In this document: piece after piece, positions 1 through 6,659 of the stretch
Layout of the letters: the number at the start of each line of letters is the position of its first letter
How positions within the stretch are numbered: the stretch's first letter is position 1
From: an uncultured Bacteroidales bacterium
GTDB lineage: Bacteria > Bacteroidota > Bacteroidia > Bacteroidales > Marinilabiliaceae
Length of the DNA stretch: 12,191 nucleotides
Direction of reading: 5' to 3'
NCBI GenBank assembly: GCA_937892095.1
Contig: CALAVC010000173.1
Span: 1 to 12,191, forward strand
Translations under genes and position numbers: made by a program
The notes under the pieces: model-generated
What the model was told of the DNA's origin: nothing
Databases searched by the model: none
What the model saw: only the letters and a program-made list of their open reading frames with translations

Positions 1-42
1 TCTGCCGAGGGCGACAGTTGCCCCAAGCCTGCAGGACGAGGC

Positions 43-336
43 ATGACACAAACGAAAGCAGAGCTAAACGACACATGTGTACTTTTTGTTGTGGAGTATG
101 ACGAAGAAATGTATCCGACTTCGCAATTTGAACACTATGCAAAAGAAATTCGAAGCCAACTAATTGACCATATCAACGTAAGAAACCTTGACTGTCGGAC
201 TCCTCTGCATGCCATTGCAGATAATGCAAAGCATTGCCAGATCCCACTCGTATGGATATACGAGAGCAACGCAACGCACAAACAAACTATTGTAAGAGTT
301 GCTCCCGAACAGATTTGCGGAAACATCTTAAAATAA
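43..336 (+). CDS. Small protein of unknown function (possibly 5'-partial)
   Basis: I do not recognise this 97-residue protein. It has no signal peptide or membrane segment. It begins with a hydrophobic strand (VLFVVEY, about residues 13-19), followed by a helix-like charged stretch (HYAKEIRSQLIDH) and a second hydrophobic strand (IPLVWIYE, about 67-74). The order strand, helix, 'D-R', helix, 'IPxxxI', then 'TIVRV' loosely resembles the anticodon-binding domain of class II tRNA synthetases such as ThrRS; this is weak inference. The ATG at 43 is the first Met, but the frame is open back to base 1, so the real gene may begin outside the window. A purine-rich AGGA (33-36) lies 6 nt before the ATG. 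It ends 15 nt before the Bax-inhibitor-type gene, so the two are probably co-transcribed. Confidence 0.6.
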   Translation: MTQTKAELNDTCVLFVVEYDEEMYPTSQFEHYAKEIRSQLIDHINVRNLDCRTPLHAIADNAKHCQIPLVWIYESNATHKQTIVRVAPEQICGNILK

Positions 337-351
337 ACATAAAACACAAAC

Positions 352-1071
352 ATGGAAAGAATAGAAGAAAGAAAGACCGAAGGATATGCTATCGAGGGTA
401 GCAGAGCTGAATCGGTGTCTAACACGCTAATGCGCAAAGCATTCACATGGATGGCGCTTGCGCTGGCCATAACAGGCATCACCTCGTACATGGTTGCCGA
501 CAGCGAAACTCTCATAAGCCTAATTTTGGGCAACAGATTCGTGTTCTACGGATTGCTAATTGCCGAATTTGCTCTCGTGATAGGCATTAGCGCAGCCATA
601 CAGAAGATTTCATTTTCGACAGCCGTAATGCTCTATGTACTCTACTCTGTAGTCAATGGCATAACCCTTTCGAGTATTTTTCTTGTCTACACTGCTGAGT
701 CGATAACATCAGTATTCTTCATAACAGCTGGTACATTTGCCGTTATGGCATTCTTGGGCTACACGACCAAAACCGATCTAACAAGTTTTGGCAAGATACT
801 CTTGATGGCTCTTGTCGGAATGATATTGGCAACAATCGTCAACATGTTCATAGGTAGCACAGGCTTTGCAAGAATACTCAACTACGCAGGTGTACTGATA
901 TTTGTTGGTCTGACTGCCTATGATACGCAGAAGCTCAAAAACCTTTTTGCCAAAGCCGATGGTCTGTCCGAAGGGTGGCAAAAAATAGCCATACTTGGCG
1001 CACTGACACTATACCTCGACTTCATAAATCTATTCCTTAAACTTCTATCGCTTTTCGGCAAAAAGAAATAA
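352..1071 (+). CDS. Bax inhibitor-1/YccA (TMBIM) family membrane protein
   Basis: This is a 239-residue multi-pass inner-membrane protein of the Bax inhibitor-1/YccA family, whose bacterial members include the pH-sensitive calcium-leak protein YetJ and the FtsH-binding YccA. A short charged cytosolic N-terminus (1-28) is followed by about seven hydrophobic segments near residues 30-48, 63-83, 88-112, 118-136, 147-167, 173-190 and 211-230. Family marks visible are GYTTKTDLTSFG (136-147), GLTAYDTQKLK (186-196) and LYLDFINLFL (220-229). Asp191 and Asp223 sit where the di-aspartyl pH sensor lies in YetJ; that mapping is from memory of the family. Length is normal and the C-terminus is basic (GKKK). 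It starts 15 nt after the upstream small gene and is likely in the same transcript. The family call is firm; the cellular role in this organism is not known. Confidence 0.93.
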   Translation: MERIEERKTEGYAIEGSRAESVSNTLMRKAFTWMALALAITGITSYMVADSETLISLILGNRFVFYGLLIAEFALVIGISAAIQKISFSTAVMLYVLYSVVNGITLSSIFLVYTAESITSVFFITAGTFAVMAFLGYTTKTDLTSFGKILLMALVGMILATIVNMFIGSTGFARILNYAGVLIFVGLTAYDTQKLKNLFAKADGLSEGWQKIAILGALTLYLDFINLFLKLLSLFGKKK

Positions 1072-1080
1072 AGACTTATT

Positions 1081-1110
1081 TTTCTTTTTTTGTAATAAGT
1101 GTTACATTTG
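1081..1110 (+). promoter_or_regulatory. Candidate Bacteroidetes-type promoter before the 65-aa gene
   Basis: TACATTTG at 1103-1110 fits the Bacteroidetes -7 consensus TAnnTTTG exactly. A weak -33 partner, TTTC at 1081-1084, lies 18 nt upstream in a T-rich run. The transcript would start near 1117, leaving a leader of about 27 nt before the ATG at 1144. The -33 box is poor, so this is a sequence match only. Confidence 0.4.
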
Positions 1111-1143
1111 TCAAAAGGAATATAAAAGATACATAAATATACC

Positions 1144-1341
1144 ATGGCAAAGATTGTTACAAAGCACTTCCAATACGCTGGAACAGACGATTTTGATGAG
1201 CCACTTGATGTCCAACTGAACGAATATCTTGAAAGCAAAAACATTAAGCCCGAAGATGTTGTCGACATAAAGTACGAAGGACATTCTGCTCTTGGTGTAA
1301 ACACGTATTCTGCATTGCTTGTGTATGTAGAAAAAGCATAG
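1144..1341 (+). CDS. Small Cse60/DUF2758-like protein
   Basis: This 65-residue soluble, acidic protein has no signal peptide or membrane helix. Its pattern, an acidic helix (LDVQLNEYLESKN, about 21-33) then VVDIKYEG (39-46) and a closing strand YSALLVYVE (55-63), resembles the Cse60/DUF2758 family of about 60-residue proteins, where 'VIDIKY' and 'SAMVIY' strands occupy the same places. That likeness is recalled, not searched. The family is best known from Firmicutes (Cse60 is a sporulation-expressed protein) and its function is not known; a sporulation role would not apply to a Bacteroidetes cell. It stands alone, with a candidate promoter upstream and a strong terminator about 60 nt downstream. 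The start is the only Met in a suitable place. Confidence 0.75.
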   Translation: MAKIVTKHFQYAGTDDFDEPLDVQLNEYLESKNIKPEDVVDIKYEGHSALGVNTYSALLVYVEKA

Positions 1342-1402
1342 GGCTTCGTCTATATGCACATCAAACGCATGACCTCACCTGAAAAATAGAAATTAAAATA
1401 TT

Positions 1403-1453
1403 AAAACCTCTCGTTGCGTACAGACGCTTTGTCTTCGTTGCGAGAGGTTTTTT
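1403..1453 (+). terminator. Terminator-like hairpin with large loop upstream of serB
   Basis: Arms AAAACCTCTCG (1403-1413) and CGAGAGGTTTT (1441-1451) pair perfectly over 11 bp, and the right arm runs on into further T's. The 27-nt loop contains a small AGAC/GTCT helix, and CGTTGCG occurs at both 1412-1418 and 1436-1442. It fits the end of the transcript carrying the 65-aa gene. The A-rich left flank would also let it work on the other strand. It ends only 21 nt before the serB ATG. Confidence 0.8.
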
Positions 1454-1474
1454 CAGTTAATACACTTTGGTCTG

Positions 1475-2710
1475 ATGGAAGATAAAAAAGAAACCAAAGA
1501 ATTGATTCTTCTCAGTCTGCAAGGAAATGACAAACCCGGTCTGACGAGTAGCATAACCAAGATATTGGCCGAGCATAATGTAGACATTCTCGACATTGGT
1601 CAAGCAGTCATTCACAACGACCTAAGTTTGGGCATACTCATAAGCATAAACAACCATTCTGAAGATTCATCGTCAATACTTAAAGACTTGCTTTTTCGTG
1701 CCTATGAACTCGGATTGAACATCAAGTTTCGCCCCGTCCCACGAGATAACTATGAAGAGTGGGTTAGCCAGCAAGGCAAGAAAAGACACATCGTTACGCT
1801 TATGGCACGTCGACTTGGAGGTCAGCACATTGCCGAGGTTACACGCATAATAAGCGAGCAGGGGCTCAATATCGACAAGATTTCACGTCTGACAGGTCGA
1901 CGGTCATTGCTTGTCGACAATAGTCACGTTATGAGTGTCGTTGAGTTTTCGGTTCGTGGCGAACCGCTTAACAACGAGAAGTTAAAACTCGACTTCATCG
2001 AGGCAAGCAAAAATCTGAATATAGACATAGCCTTTCAAGCAGACAACATCTTCCGCCGCAACAGACGACTTGTATGTTTCGATATGGACTCTACACTCAT
2101 ACAAACCGAGGTCATCGACGAACTGGCGCGTAAAGCAGGTGTGTATGACAAAGTGGCCGAGATAACAGCATCGGCAATGAGAGGCGAAATAGACTTTAGA
2201 CAAAGCTTCTTGCAACGCATAGCTCTACTCGAAGGACTCGACGAAAGCGTCATGAAAGACATCGCTGAAAATCTGCCCCTCACAGAGGGAGCCGAACGTC
2301 TATTTCGCACGCTGAAAAAATCGGGTTATAAGACAGCTATACTTTCGGGCGGATTTACGTACTTTGGCAACTACCTAAAGCAAAAACTCGACATCGACTA
2401 TGTTTTTGCCAATGAGCTCGAAGTAAAAGATGGAAAACTTACTGGCAAGCATTTGGGCGACATTGTGGACGGTGCCAAGAAAGCCGAACTACTAAAACTC
2501 CTTGCTTTCAAAGAAGACATTCACCTCGAACAATGTATAGCAGTTGGCGATGGTGCCAACGACCTTCCGATGATTCAAGAGGCAGGATTGGGCATAGCCT
2601 TTCATGCCAAACCAAAAGTTAAGGCAACCGCACAACATTCAATTTCACAAAATGGTCTTGACACAATCCTCTACCTAATAGGATTCAGAGATCGAGAAAT
2701 AAACAATTAA
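1475..2710 (+). CDS. serB: Phosphoserine phosphatase SerB with N-terminal ACT-domain region
   Basis: This enzyme removes phosphate from O-phospho-L-serine, the last step of serine synthesis in the cytosol. The 411-residue protein has two ACT-type units (about residues 8-85 and 105-185) that probably sense an amino acid, then a HAD-fold catalytic domain (about 197-405). HAD motif I is FDMDST (202-207), with Asp203 the expected nucleophile and Asp205 the acid/base. Motif II is SGG (291-293), motif III lysines are at 335-336, and motif IV is GDGAND (358-363). The cap carries the conserved E-V-I-D-E-L segment (212-217). The start is fixed because the first ACT strand begins by residue 9. It lies 21 nt after a terminator-like hairpin and 1 nt before the FKBP gene, and so heads a compact operon. 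All catalytic motifs are intact. Confidence 0.96.
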   Translation: MEDKKETKELILLSLQGNDKPGLTSSITKILAEHNVDILDIGQAVIHNDLSLGILISINNHSEDSSSILKDLLFRAYELGLNIKFRPVPRDNYEEWVSQQGKKRHIVTLMARRLGGQHIAEVTRIISEQGLNIDKISRLTGRRSLLVDNSHVMSVVEFSVRGEPLNNEKLKLDFIEASKNLNIDIAFQADNIFRRNRRLVCFDMDSTLIQTEVIDELARKAGVYDKVAEITASAMRGEIDFRQSFLQRIALLEGLDESVMKDIAENLPLTEGAERLFRTLKKSGYKTAILSGGFTYFGNYLKQKLDIDYVFANELEVKDGKLTGKHLGDIVDGAKKAELLKLLAFKEDIHLEQCIAVGDGANDLPMIQEAGLGIAFHAKPKVKATAQHSISQNGLDTILYLIGFRDREINN

Positions 2711-2711
2711 A

Positions 2712-3305
2712 ATGAAAATATACAAGAACGCATTCGTAAGTCTACACTACACACTACATACAGACAATGCCGAAGGACCTATTGTTGAAATATGCGATGA
2801 CAAACGCCCTCTAAACTTTGTCTTTGGAGCTGGCAGAATGTTGCCACACTTTGAACAAAACATTGAAGGTCTGCAGTATGGCGACACTTTTTCTTTTAGC
2901 CTTACGCCAGAGCAAGCGTATGGCGAACGCAGAGAAGATGCTGTTGTCAGCGTCCCGAAAAACATTTTTGTCATGGACGGCAAACTTCGTGAAGACCTAC
3001 TCGTGCTCGGCACTCGTGTGCCAATGATGGACGATAATGGACAACACATTGTTGGCATTGTGCTCGAAGTTACAGACAACAACGTAACACTTGACTTCAA
3101 TCACCCCATGGCAGGAGAGACGCTCTTCTTTGAAGGCAAAATAGTCGAAGTACGCGAAGCAACAGTCGAAGAGCTCATAGGTCCGCAACATGGTTGTGGC
3201 GGAGGCTGTGGAGGCAATTGTGGTGGTAGTTGTGGCGGAGGTTGCCACGACGAAGGCGATGAAGGATGTTGTGGTGGCGACTGCGGAGGCAGTTGTCATA
3301 ACTGA
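2712..3305 (+). CDS. slyD: SlyD-like FKBP-type peptidyl-prolyl isomerase with Cys-rich tail
   Basis: This 197-residue cytosolic protein is a prolyl cis-trans isomerase and chaperone of the SlyD type. The split FKBP domain is seen at about 1-75 and 125-153, with the family core GAGRMLPHFEQNIEGLQYGD (39-58) and an AYGER segment near 69-73. The region between (about 76-124) matches the 'insert-in-flap' chaperone domain that marks SlyD. The last 38 residues (160-197) are almost only Gly, Cys, His, Asp and Glu, with nine Cys and three His, a likely nickel/zinc/copper-binding tail as in E. coli SlyD but with a different Cys layout. It begins 1 nt after the serB stop and lies 23 nt before aroC, so it is very probably co-transcribed. 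In other bacteria SlyD supplies metal to hydrogenase maturation; no hydrogenase gene is visible here. Confidence 0.93.
   Translation: MKIYKNAFVSLHYTLHTDNAEGPIVEICDDKRPLNFVFGAGRMLPHFEQNIEGLQYGDTFSFSLTPEQAYGERREDAVVSVPKNIFVMDGKLREDLLVLGTRVPMMDDNGQHIVGIVLEVTDNNVTLDFNHPMAGETLFFEGKIVEVREATVEELIGPQHGCGGGCGGNCGGSCGGGCHDEGDEGCCGGDCGGSCHN
3195..3242 (+). repeat. Four imperfect 12-nt units coding the Cys-Gly tail
   Basis: Four in-frame 12-nt units start at 3195, 3207, 3219 and 3231. Each begins TGTGG and encodes Cys-Gly-Gly-X or Cys-Gly-Gly-Gly. They place cysteines 162, 166, 170, 174 and 178 exactly four residues apart. The third positions differ between units, so this is an aged or selected repeat and not a fresh slippage product. 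A related Cys-Gly-Gly-Asp-Cys-Gly-Gly-Ser-Cys stretch follows at residues 187-195. Confidence 0.85.
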
Positions 3306-3328
3306 TAACTTTTTATAAATAGCCACAC

Positions 3329-4405
3329 ATGAGTAATAGTTTTGGCAAGATATTTAGGCTCACCACATTTGGCGAATCGCATGGCGTAGCTGTTGGTGGC
3401 ATTGTCGACGGCATGCCATCGGGCATAGCCATCGATGAGGACTTCATACAACAGCAATTAAATCGCCGACGTCCAGGGCAGAGTAGCATAACAACACCTC
3501 GCGACGAGAAAGACAAAGTGTCATTACTAAGTGGCACAATGAACGGCATATCGACAGGTACACCTATTGCATTTAGCGTATCCAATACCAACCAACACTC
3601 ATCGGATTACGATAACATTGCCGACATATTCCGCCCTTCGCACGCCGACTACACATACACAGAAAAATATGGTATTCGCGACCATAGAGGCGGTGGACGA
3701 TCGTCGGCTCGCGAAACAATAGCCAGAGTGGTAGGAGGCGCACTTGCCACACTTTTCACTCAAAAATATGGCATCAGGATTCGTGCCTATACAAGTAGCG
3801 TGGGCAACGTTTCGCTCAACAAAGACTACACAGAGCTAAACCTCGACAATATCGATAATAACATCGTTCGTTGTCCTGATGAAGAGACTGCCAAACAAAT
3901 GATTGACGAGATAACAAATGCACGCAACAATCTCGACTCTATTGGTGGCATGATAACTTGCGTCATAACAGGAGCGCCTGTTGGCTTGGGTGAACCGTGT
4001 TTTGACAAATTACAAGCCTTGCTAGCACACGCAATGTTTTCAATTGGTGCAGTCAAAGGCTTTGAATATGGTTCAGGTTTTGCAGGCACACATCTTAGGG
4101 GCTCTGTGCACAACGATATTTTCTACACCGATAACGGACGTGTTCGGACCCGGACCAACAACAGCGGAGGCATACAAGGTGGCATTTCTAATGGCGAAGA
4201 CATATATTTTAGAGTAGCGTTCAAGCCCACGGCGACAATACTTGTCGAGCAGCCAACGATTAACAAACAACACGAAGACGTAAGGACAATCGTCAAGGGA
4301 AGACATGACCCATGCGTAGTTCCACGTGCCGTGCCAATTGTTGAAGCTATGGCACAAATGGTTATTGCCGACGCCATATTGCAAAATCGGACGACAAGAG
4401 CATGA
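3329..4405 (+). CDS. aroC: Chorismate synthase
   Basis: This cytosolic enzyme makes chorismate from 5-enolpyruvylshikimate-3-phosphate, the last shikimate step, and needs reduced FMN. The 358-residue length is normal. Family signatures appear in order: GESHG (15-19), RRRPGQ (46-51), H105-A-D near the active site, GIRDHRGGGRSSARE (115-129), RTRTNNSGGIQGGISNG (from 273), and RHDPCVVPRAVP (from 325), which holds the flavin/substrate-binding basic residues. The start ATG is followed at once by the conserved SFGKIFRLTTFGESHG opening, so it is secure. It lies 23 nt after the slyD-like gene, and its stop overlaps the start of the HD phosphodiesterase gene by four bases, which suggests translational coupling. 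No defect is seen. Confidence 0.97.
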   Translation: MSNSFGKIFRLTTFGESHGVAVGGIVDGMPSGIAIDEDFIQQQLNRRRPGQSSITTPRDEKDKVSLLSGTMNGISTGTPIAFSVSNTNQHSSDYDNIADIFRPSHADYTYTEKYGIRDHRGGGRSSARETIARVVGGALATLFTQKYGIRIRAYTSSVGNVSLNKDYTELNLDNIDNNIVRCPDEETAKQMIDEITNARNNLDSIGGMITCVITGAPVGLGEPCFDKLQALLAHAMFSIGAVKGFEYGSGFAGTHLRGSVHNDIFYTDNGRVRTRTNNSGGIQGGISNGEDIYFRVAFKPTATILVEQPTINKQHEDVRTIVKGRHDPCVVPRAVPIVEAMAQMVIADAILQNRTTRA

Positions 4406-6555
4406 ACCCACGATTGCACAGACTTTGGAAAGTATATTATAAGCCAACGTATAGGATAGTAGCTTTCTGCCTTTGCACCATTCTTATGGTGCTGTGCTTT
4501 CCGCGTGGCAACAACTACAATTATGAATATGAGATAAAACGCCCTTGGCGACACGAAAATATAACTGCACCATACGACTTCCCTATCCTAAAAACCGATG
4601 CTGAACTACAGGCAGAGAAAGATAGTCTGATGAAAGACTTCTTGCCCTACTATGTTCGCGATACGATAGATGAGATAGCCAACATGCGTGCTGTGCGTGG
4701 TGTAATAACTCAATTCGGCAAAAAAATACAGTCGTATACACCACACGACGTGTCGACCGACACTCTCTCGGCGTTGCTAATTACGTCGCTTTCGAGGCAA
4801 ATAAACAAAGTTTTGCAACGTGGCATAATAGACGTGGCATCGGCAATAAACATGCCCGACATTTCGGAAGGCAGACTTATACTTGTCAACGCCAACTTGG
4901 CCGAACAATATAACTTTGCCGACCTACTTACGCCCCGCGAAGCCTATGTCGAAGTTGTTCGACTGACGGCACTCGACTTGCGCGAATATTACGGACAAGA
5001 CAGCCGATGGACACACAAACTCCTTGAGAAGATACCCTTTTCAAGCCTGTTGATACCAAACATTCACTACGATAACACAAAAACCGACTTAGCAACAAAA
5101 GAGCGACTCGAAAACATATCTATCTTTTCGGGGAAAATATTAGCTGGGCAAACAATAATAAACACAGGCGACATCGTAGATGCTCACACCGCACAACTCC
5201 TCAACTCTCTCAAATATTTTTCTGAAAATCAGACGAACTTTGGAGATCTTAAATGGTCGATATTTTTAGGAGAATTGGTCGTTGTTGGTGGATTAATGCT
5301 AACCCTTTTCTTATTCTTATACTACTTCCGACGCGACTACTATCGCCAGTTGCATTTTATAAATCTCATTTTGCTGCTCATAACGTTTTTGGTCTGTGTA
5401 ACAGGATTACTGAGTAGCCACTCTGCCAACATTAGTTTCATAGTTCCCTACGCTGTGTTGCCAATCATGCTACGCATTTTTACCGACTCTCGATTGGCCA
5501 TATACGTCAACATCATTACGATATTCATAATATCCTTTTTCGCCTACAATAGCCACCTATTCATATTTCTTCACGTCCCAGCGGGTGTCATTGCTTGCAT
5601 AGCTCTGTTCCATCTTAACAAACGAATACAGATTTTCCGTTCGTCGCTATACATATTTGCATACTACATGGTCATGTATCATGGCTATCAACTTTGGCAA
5701 CATGGCGAAATAGTTTTTGACGTATGGACAATAACAATGTTTGCCATTAGTGGTGTGCTGATGCTACTGACCTATCCTCTTATCTACATTATCGAAAAAC
5801 TTTTTGGATTTTTTTCGGACGTTACGCTACTCGAACTTGCCGACACAAACAATAAATTGCTTCGAGAACTATCGGAAAAAGCTCCCGGAACGTTCCAACA
5901 CTCACTTCAGGTGGCTAACCTTGGGCAAGAACTTGCTTACAAACTTGGAGCAAACTCTATGCTTGTGCGCGTCGGAGCGTTGTATCATGACATTGGCAAG
6001 ATTGTTAATCCAAACTTCTTCACAGAAAATCAGGTTCAAGGAGTCAATCCGCACAAAAACTTGTCGTACGAACAGAGTGCAAGAATAATCATTAGCCACG
6101 TTAGCGAAGGTGTCAAACTTGCAAAGAAACATCGACTGCCTCGTCAGATTCAAGAAATCATTTTGAGCCACCACGGCAATACTATGGCACGATATTTCTA
6201 CATATCGTGGTGCAACGAACATCCGAGTGAAGACCCAGACCTGAGCGTTTTCACATATCCTGGCAAGAAGCCCAAAACGAAAGAACAAGTCATCATAATG
6301 ATGTCTGATGCTGTCGAGGCTGGCTCTAAAAGCCTGACAGAGATTAATGATGAAACAATAGATAATATTGTCGAGACAATTATTGACCAGCAATTTAATG
6401 CAAGGCAATACGACGAATCGAACGTAACGTTTGCCGACATATACGAAGCTAAGAAAACGCTCAAGAAAAAACTCAGGAACATATATCATGCACGAATTAA
6501 ATATCCAGAGTTAATTGAGCCGAGGGAAACAGACGAGAGCCAACAAGAGAAATAA
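4402..6555 (+). CDS. pgpH: 7TM-HD phosphodiesterase, PgpH type (probable c-di-AMP hydrolase)
   Basis: This 717-residue inner-membrane protein has the layout of PgpH, which breaks cyclic di-AMP to pApA. One N-terminal anchor (about 18-34) is followed by a large extracytoplasmic 7TMR-HDED region (about 40-280), about seven membrane helices (285-465) and a cytosolic HD domain (about 485-690). Putative metal ligands are H500, H529-D530 in YHDIGK, H566, H590-H591 in LSHHGN, and D636 in MSDAVEAGS. The spacing (29, 1, 36, 24, 1, 45) closely follows that of Listeria PgpH as I recall it. A highly charged tail ends the protein. It starts inside the aroC stop (ATGA), so its translation is probably tied to aroC. 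Activity on c-di-AMP is inferred from family membership; the window shows no cyclase gene. Confidence 0.93.
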   Translation: MNPRLHRLWKVYYKPTYRIVAFCLCTILMVLCFPRGNNYNYEYEIKRPWRHENITAPYDFPILKTDAELQAEKDSLMKDFLPYYVRDTIDEIANMRAVRGVITQFGKKIQSYTPHDVSTDTLSALLITSLSRQINKVLQRGIIDVASAINMPDISEGRLILVNANLAEQYNFADLLTPREAYVEVVRLTALDLREYYGQDSRWTHKLLEKIPFSSLLIPNIHYDNTKTDLATKERLENISIFSGKILAGQTIINTGDIVDAHTAQLLNSLKYFSENQTNFGDLKWSIFLGELVVVGGLMLTLFLFLYYFRRDYYRQLHFINLILLLITFLVCVTGLLSSHSANISFIVPYAVLPIMLRIFTDSRLAIYVNIITIFIISFFAYNSHLFIFLHVPAGVIACIALFHLNKRIQIFRSSLYIFAYYMVMYHGYQLWQHGEIVFDVWTITMFAISGVLMLLTYPLIYIIEKLFGFFSDVTLLELADTNNKLLRELSEKAPGTFQHSLQVANLGQELAYKLGANSMLVRVGALYHDIGKIVNPNFFTENQVQGVNPHKNLSYEQSARIIISHVSEGVKLAKKHRLPRQIQEIILSHHGNTMARYFYISWCNEHPSEDPDLSVFTYPGKKPKTKEQVIIMMSDAVEAGSKSLTEINDETIDNIVETIIDQQFNARQYDESNVTFADIYEAKKTLKKKLRNIYHARIKYPELIEPRETDESQQEK

Positions 6556-6570
6556 AATAGTAGACATTTT

Positions 6571-6605
6571 AACCAATGTTGGTTGAGTGGGCACGACAAT
6601 GCCCA
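6571..6605. promoter_or_regulatory. Palindrome pair upstream of the GH28 gene
   Basis: AACCAATGTTGGTT at 6571-6584 is a perfect inverted repeat with 6-bp arms and a 2-base centre. Four bases later, TGGGCA (6588-6593) pairs with TGCCCA (6600-6605) around a 6-nt loop. Further downstream are TAAATTTA (6626-6633) and GTCTT/AAGAC arms (6616-6620 and 6621-6625 region). No T-run follows, so these are not clear terminators. They may form an operator or a structured leader for the glycosidase genes. No consensus TAnnTTTG promoter is seen in this gap. Confidence 0.35.
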
Positions 6606-6659
6606 ATATCGACGTCTTTTAAGACTAAATTTAAGTCGGAAAAACAATTGTTAAAATTT

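Noticed and set aside
1074..1100. ACTTATT/AATAAGT inverted repeat as a terminator after the Bax-inhibitor-type gene
   Set aside because: The stem is A/T-rich and only 7 bp, and the T-run is in the loop instead of after the stem.
1354..1389. 11-codon frame (MHIKRMTSPEK) before the serB hairpin, as a leader peptide
   Set aside because: It has one serine only and no run of regulatory codons, and it does not overlap the hairpin; chance is enough to explain it.
3195..3300. The Cys-Gly repeat as a minisatellite or CRISPR-like array
   Set aside because: The units are only 12 nt, in frame, diverged at third positions and fully explained by the metal-binding tail.
5902..6489. 195-codon minus-strand open frame inside the PgpH-type gene
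   Set aside because: It is the shadow of a strongly conserved HD domain on the + strand; its Cys- and Phe-rich product looks like no protein family. The other minus-strand frames are similar shadows.
6576..6659. Longer start for the GH28 gene at ATG 6576
   Set aside because: It would put 28 polar and charged residues ahead of a clear signal peptide, and its ATG lies within the AACCAATGTTGGTT palindrome; the Met at 6660 gives a normal exported protein.
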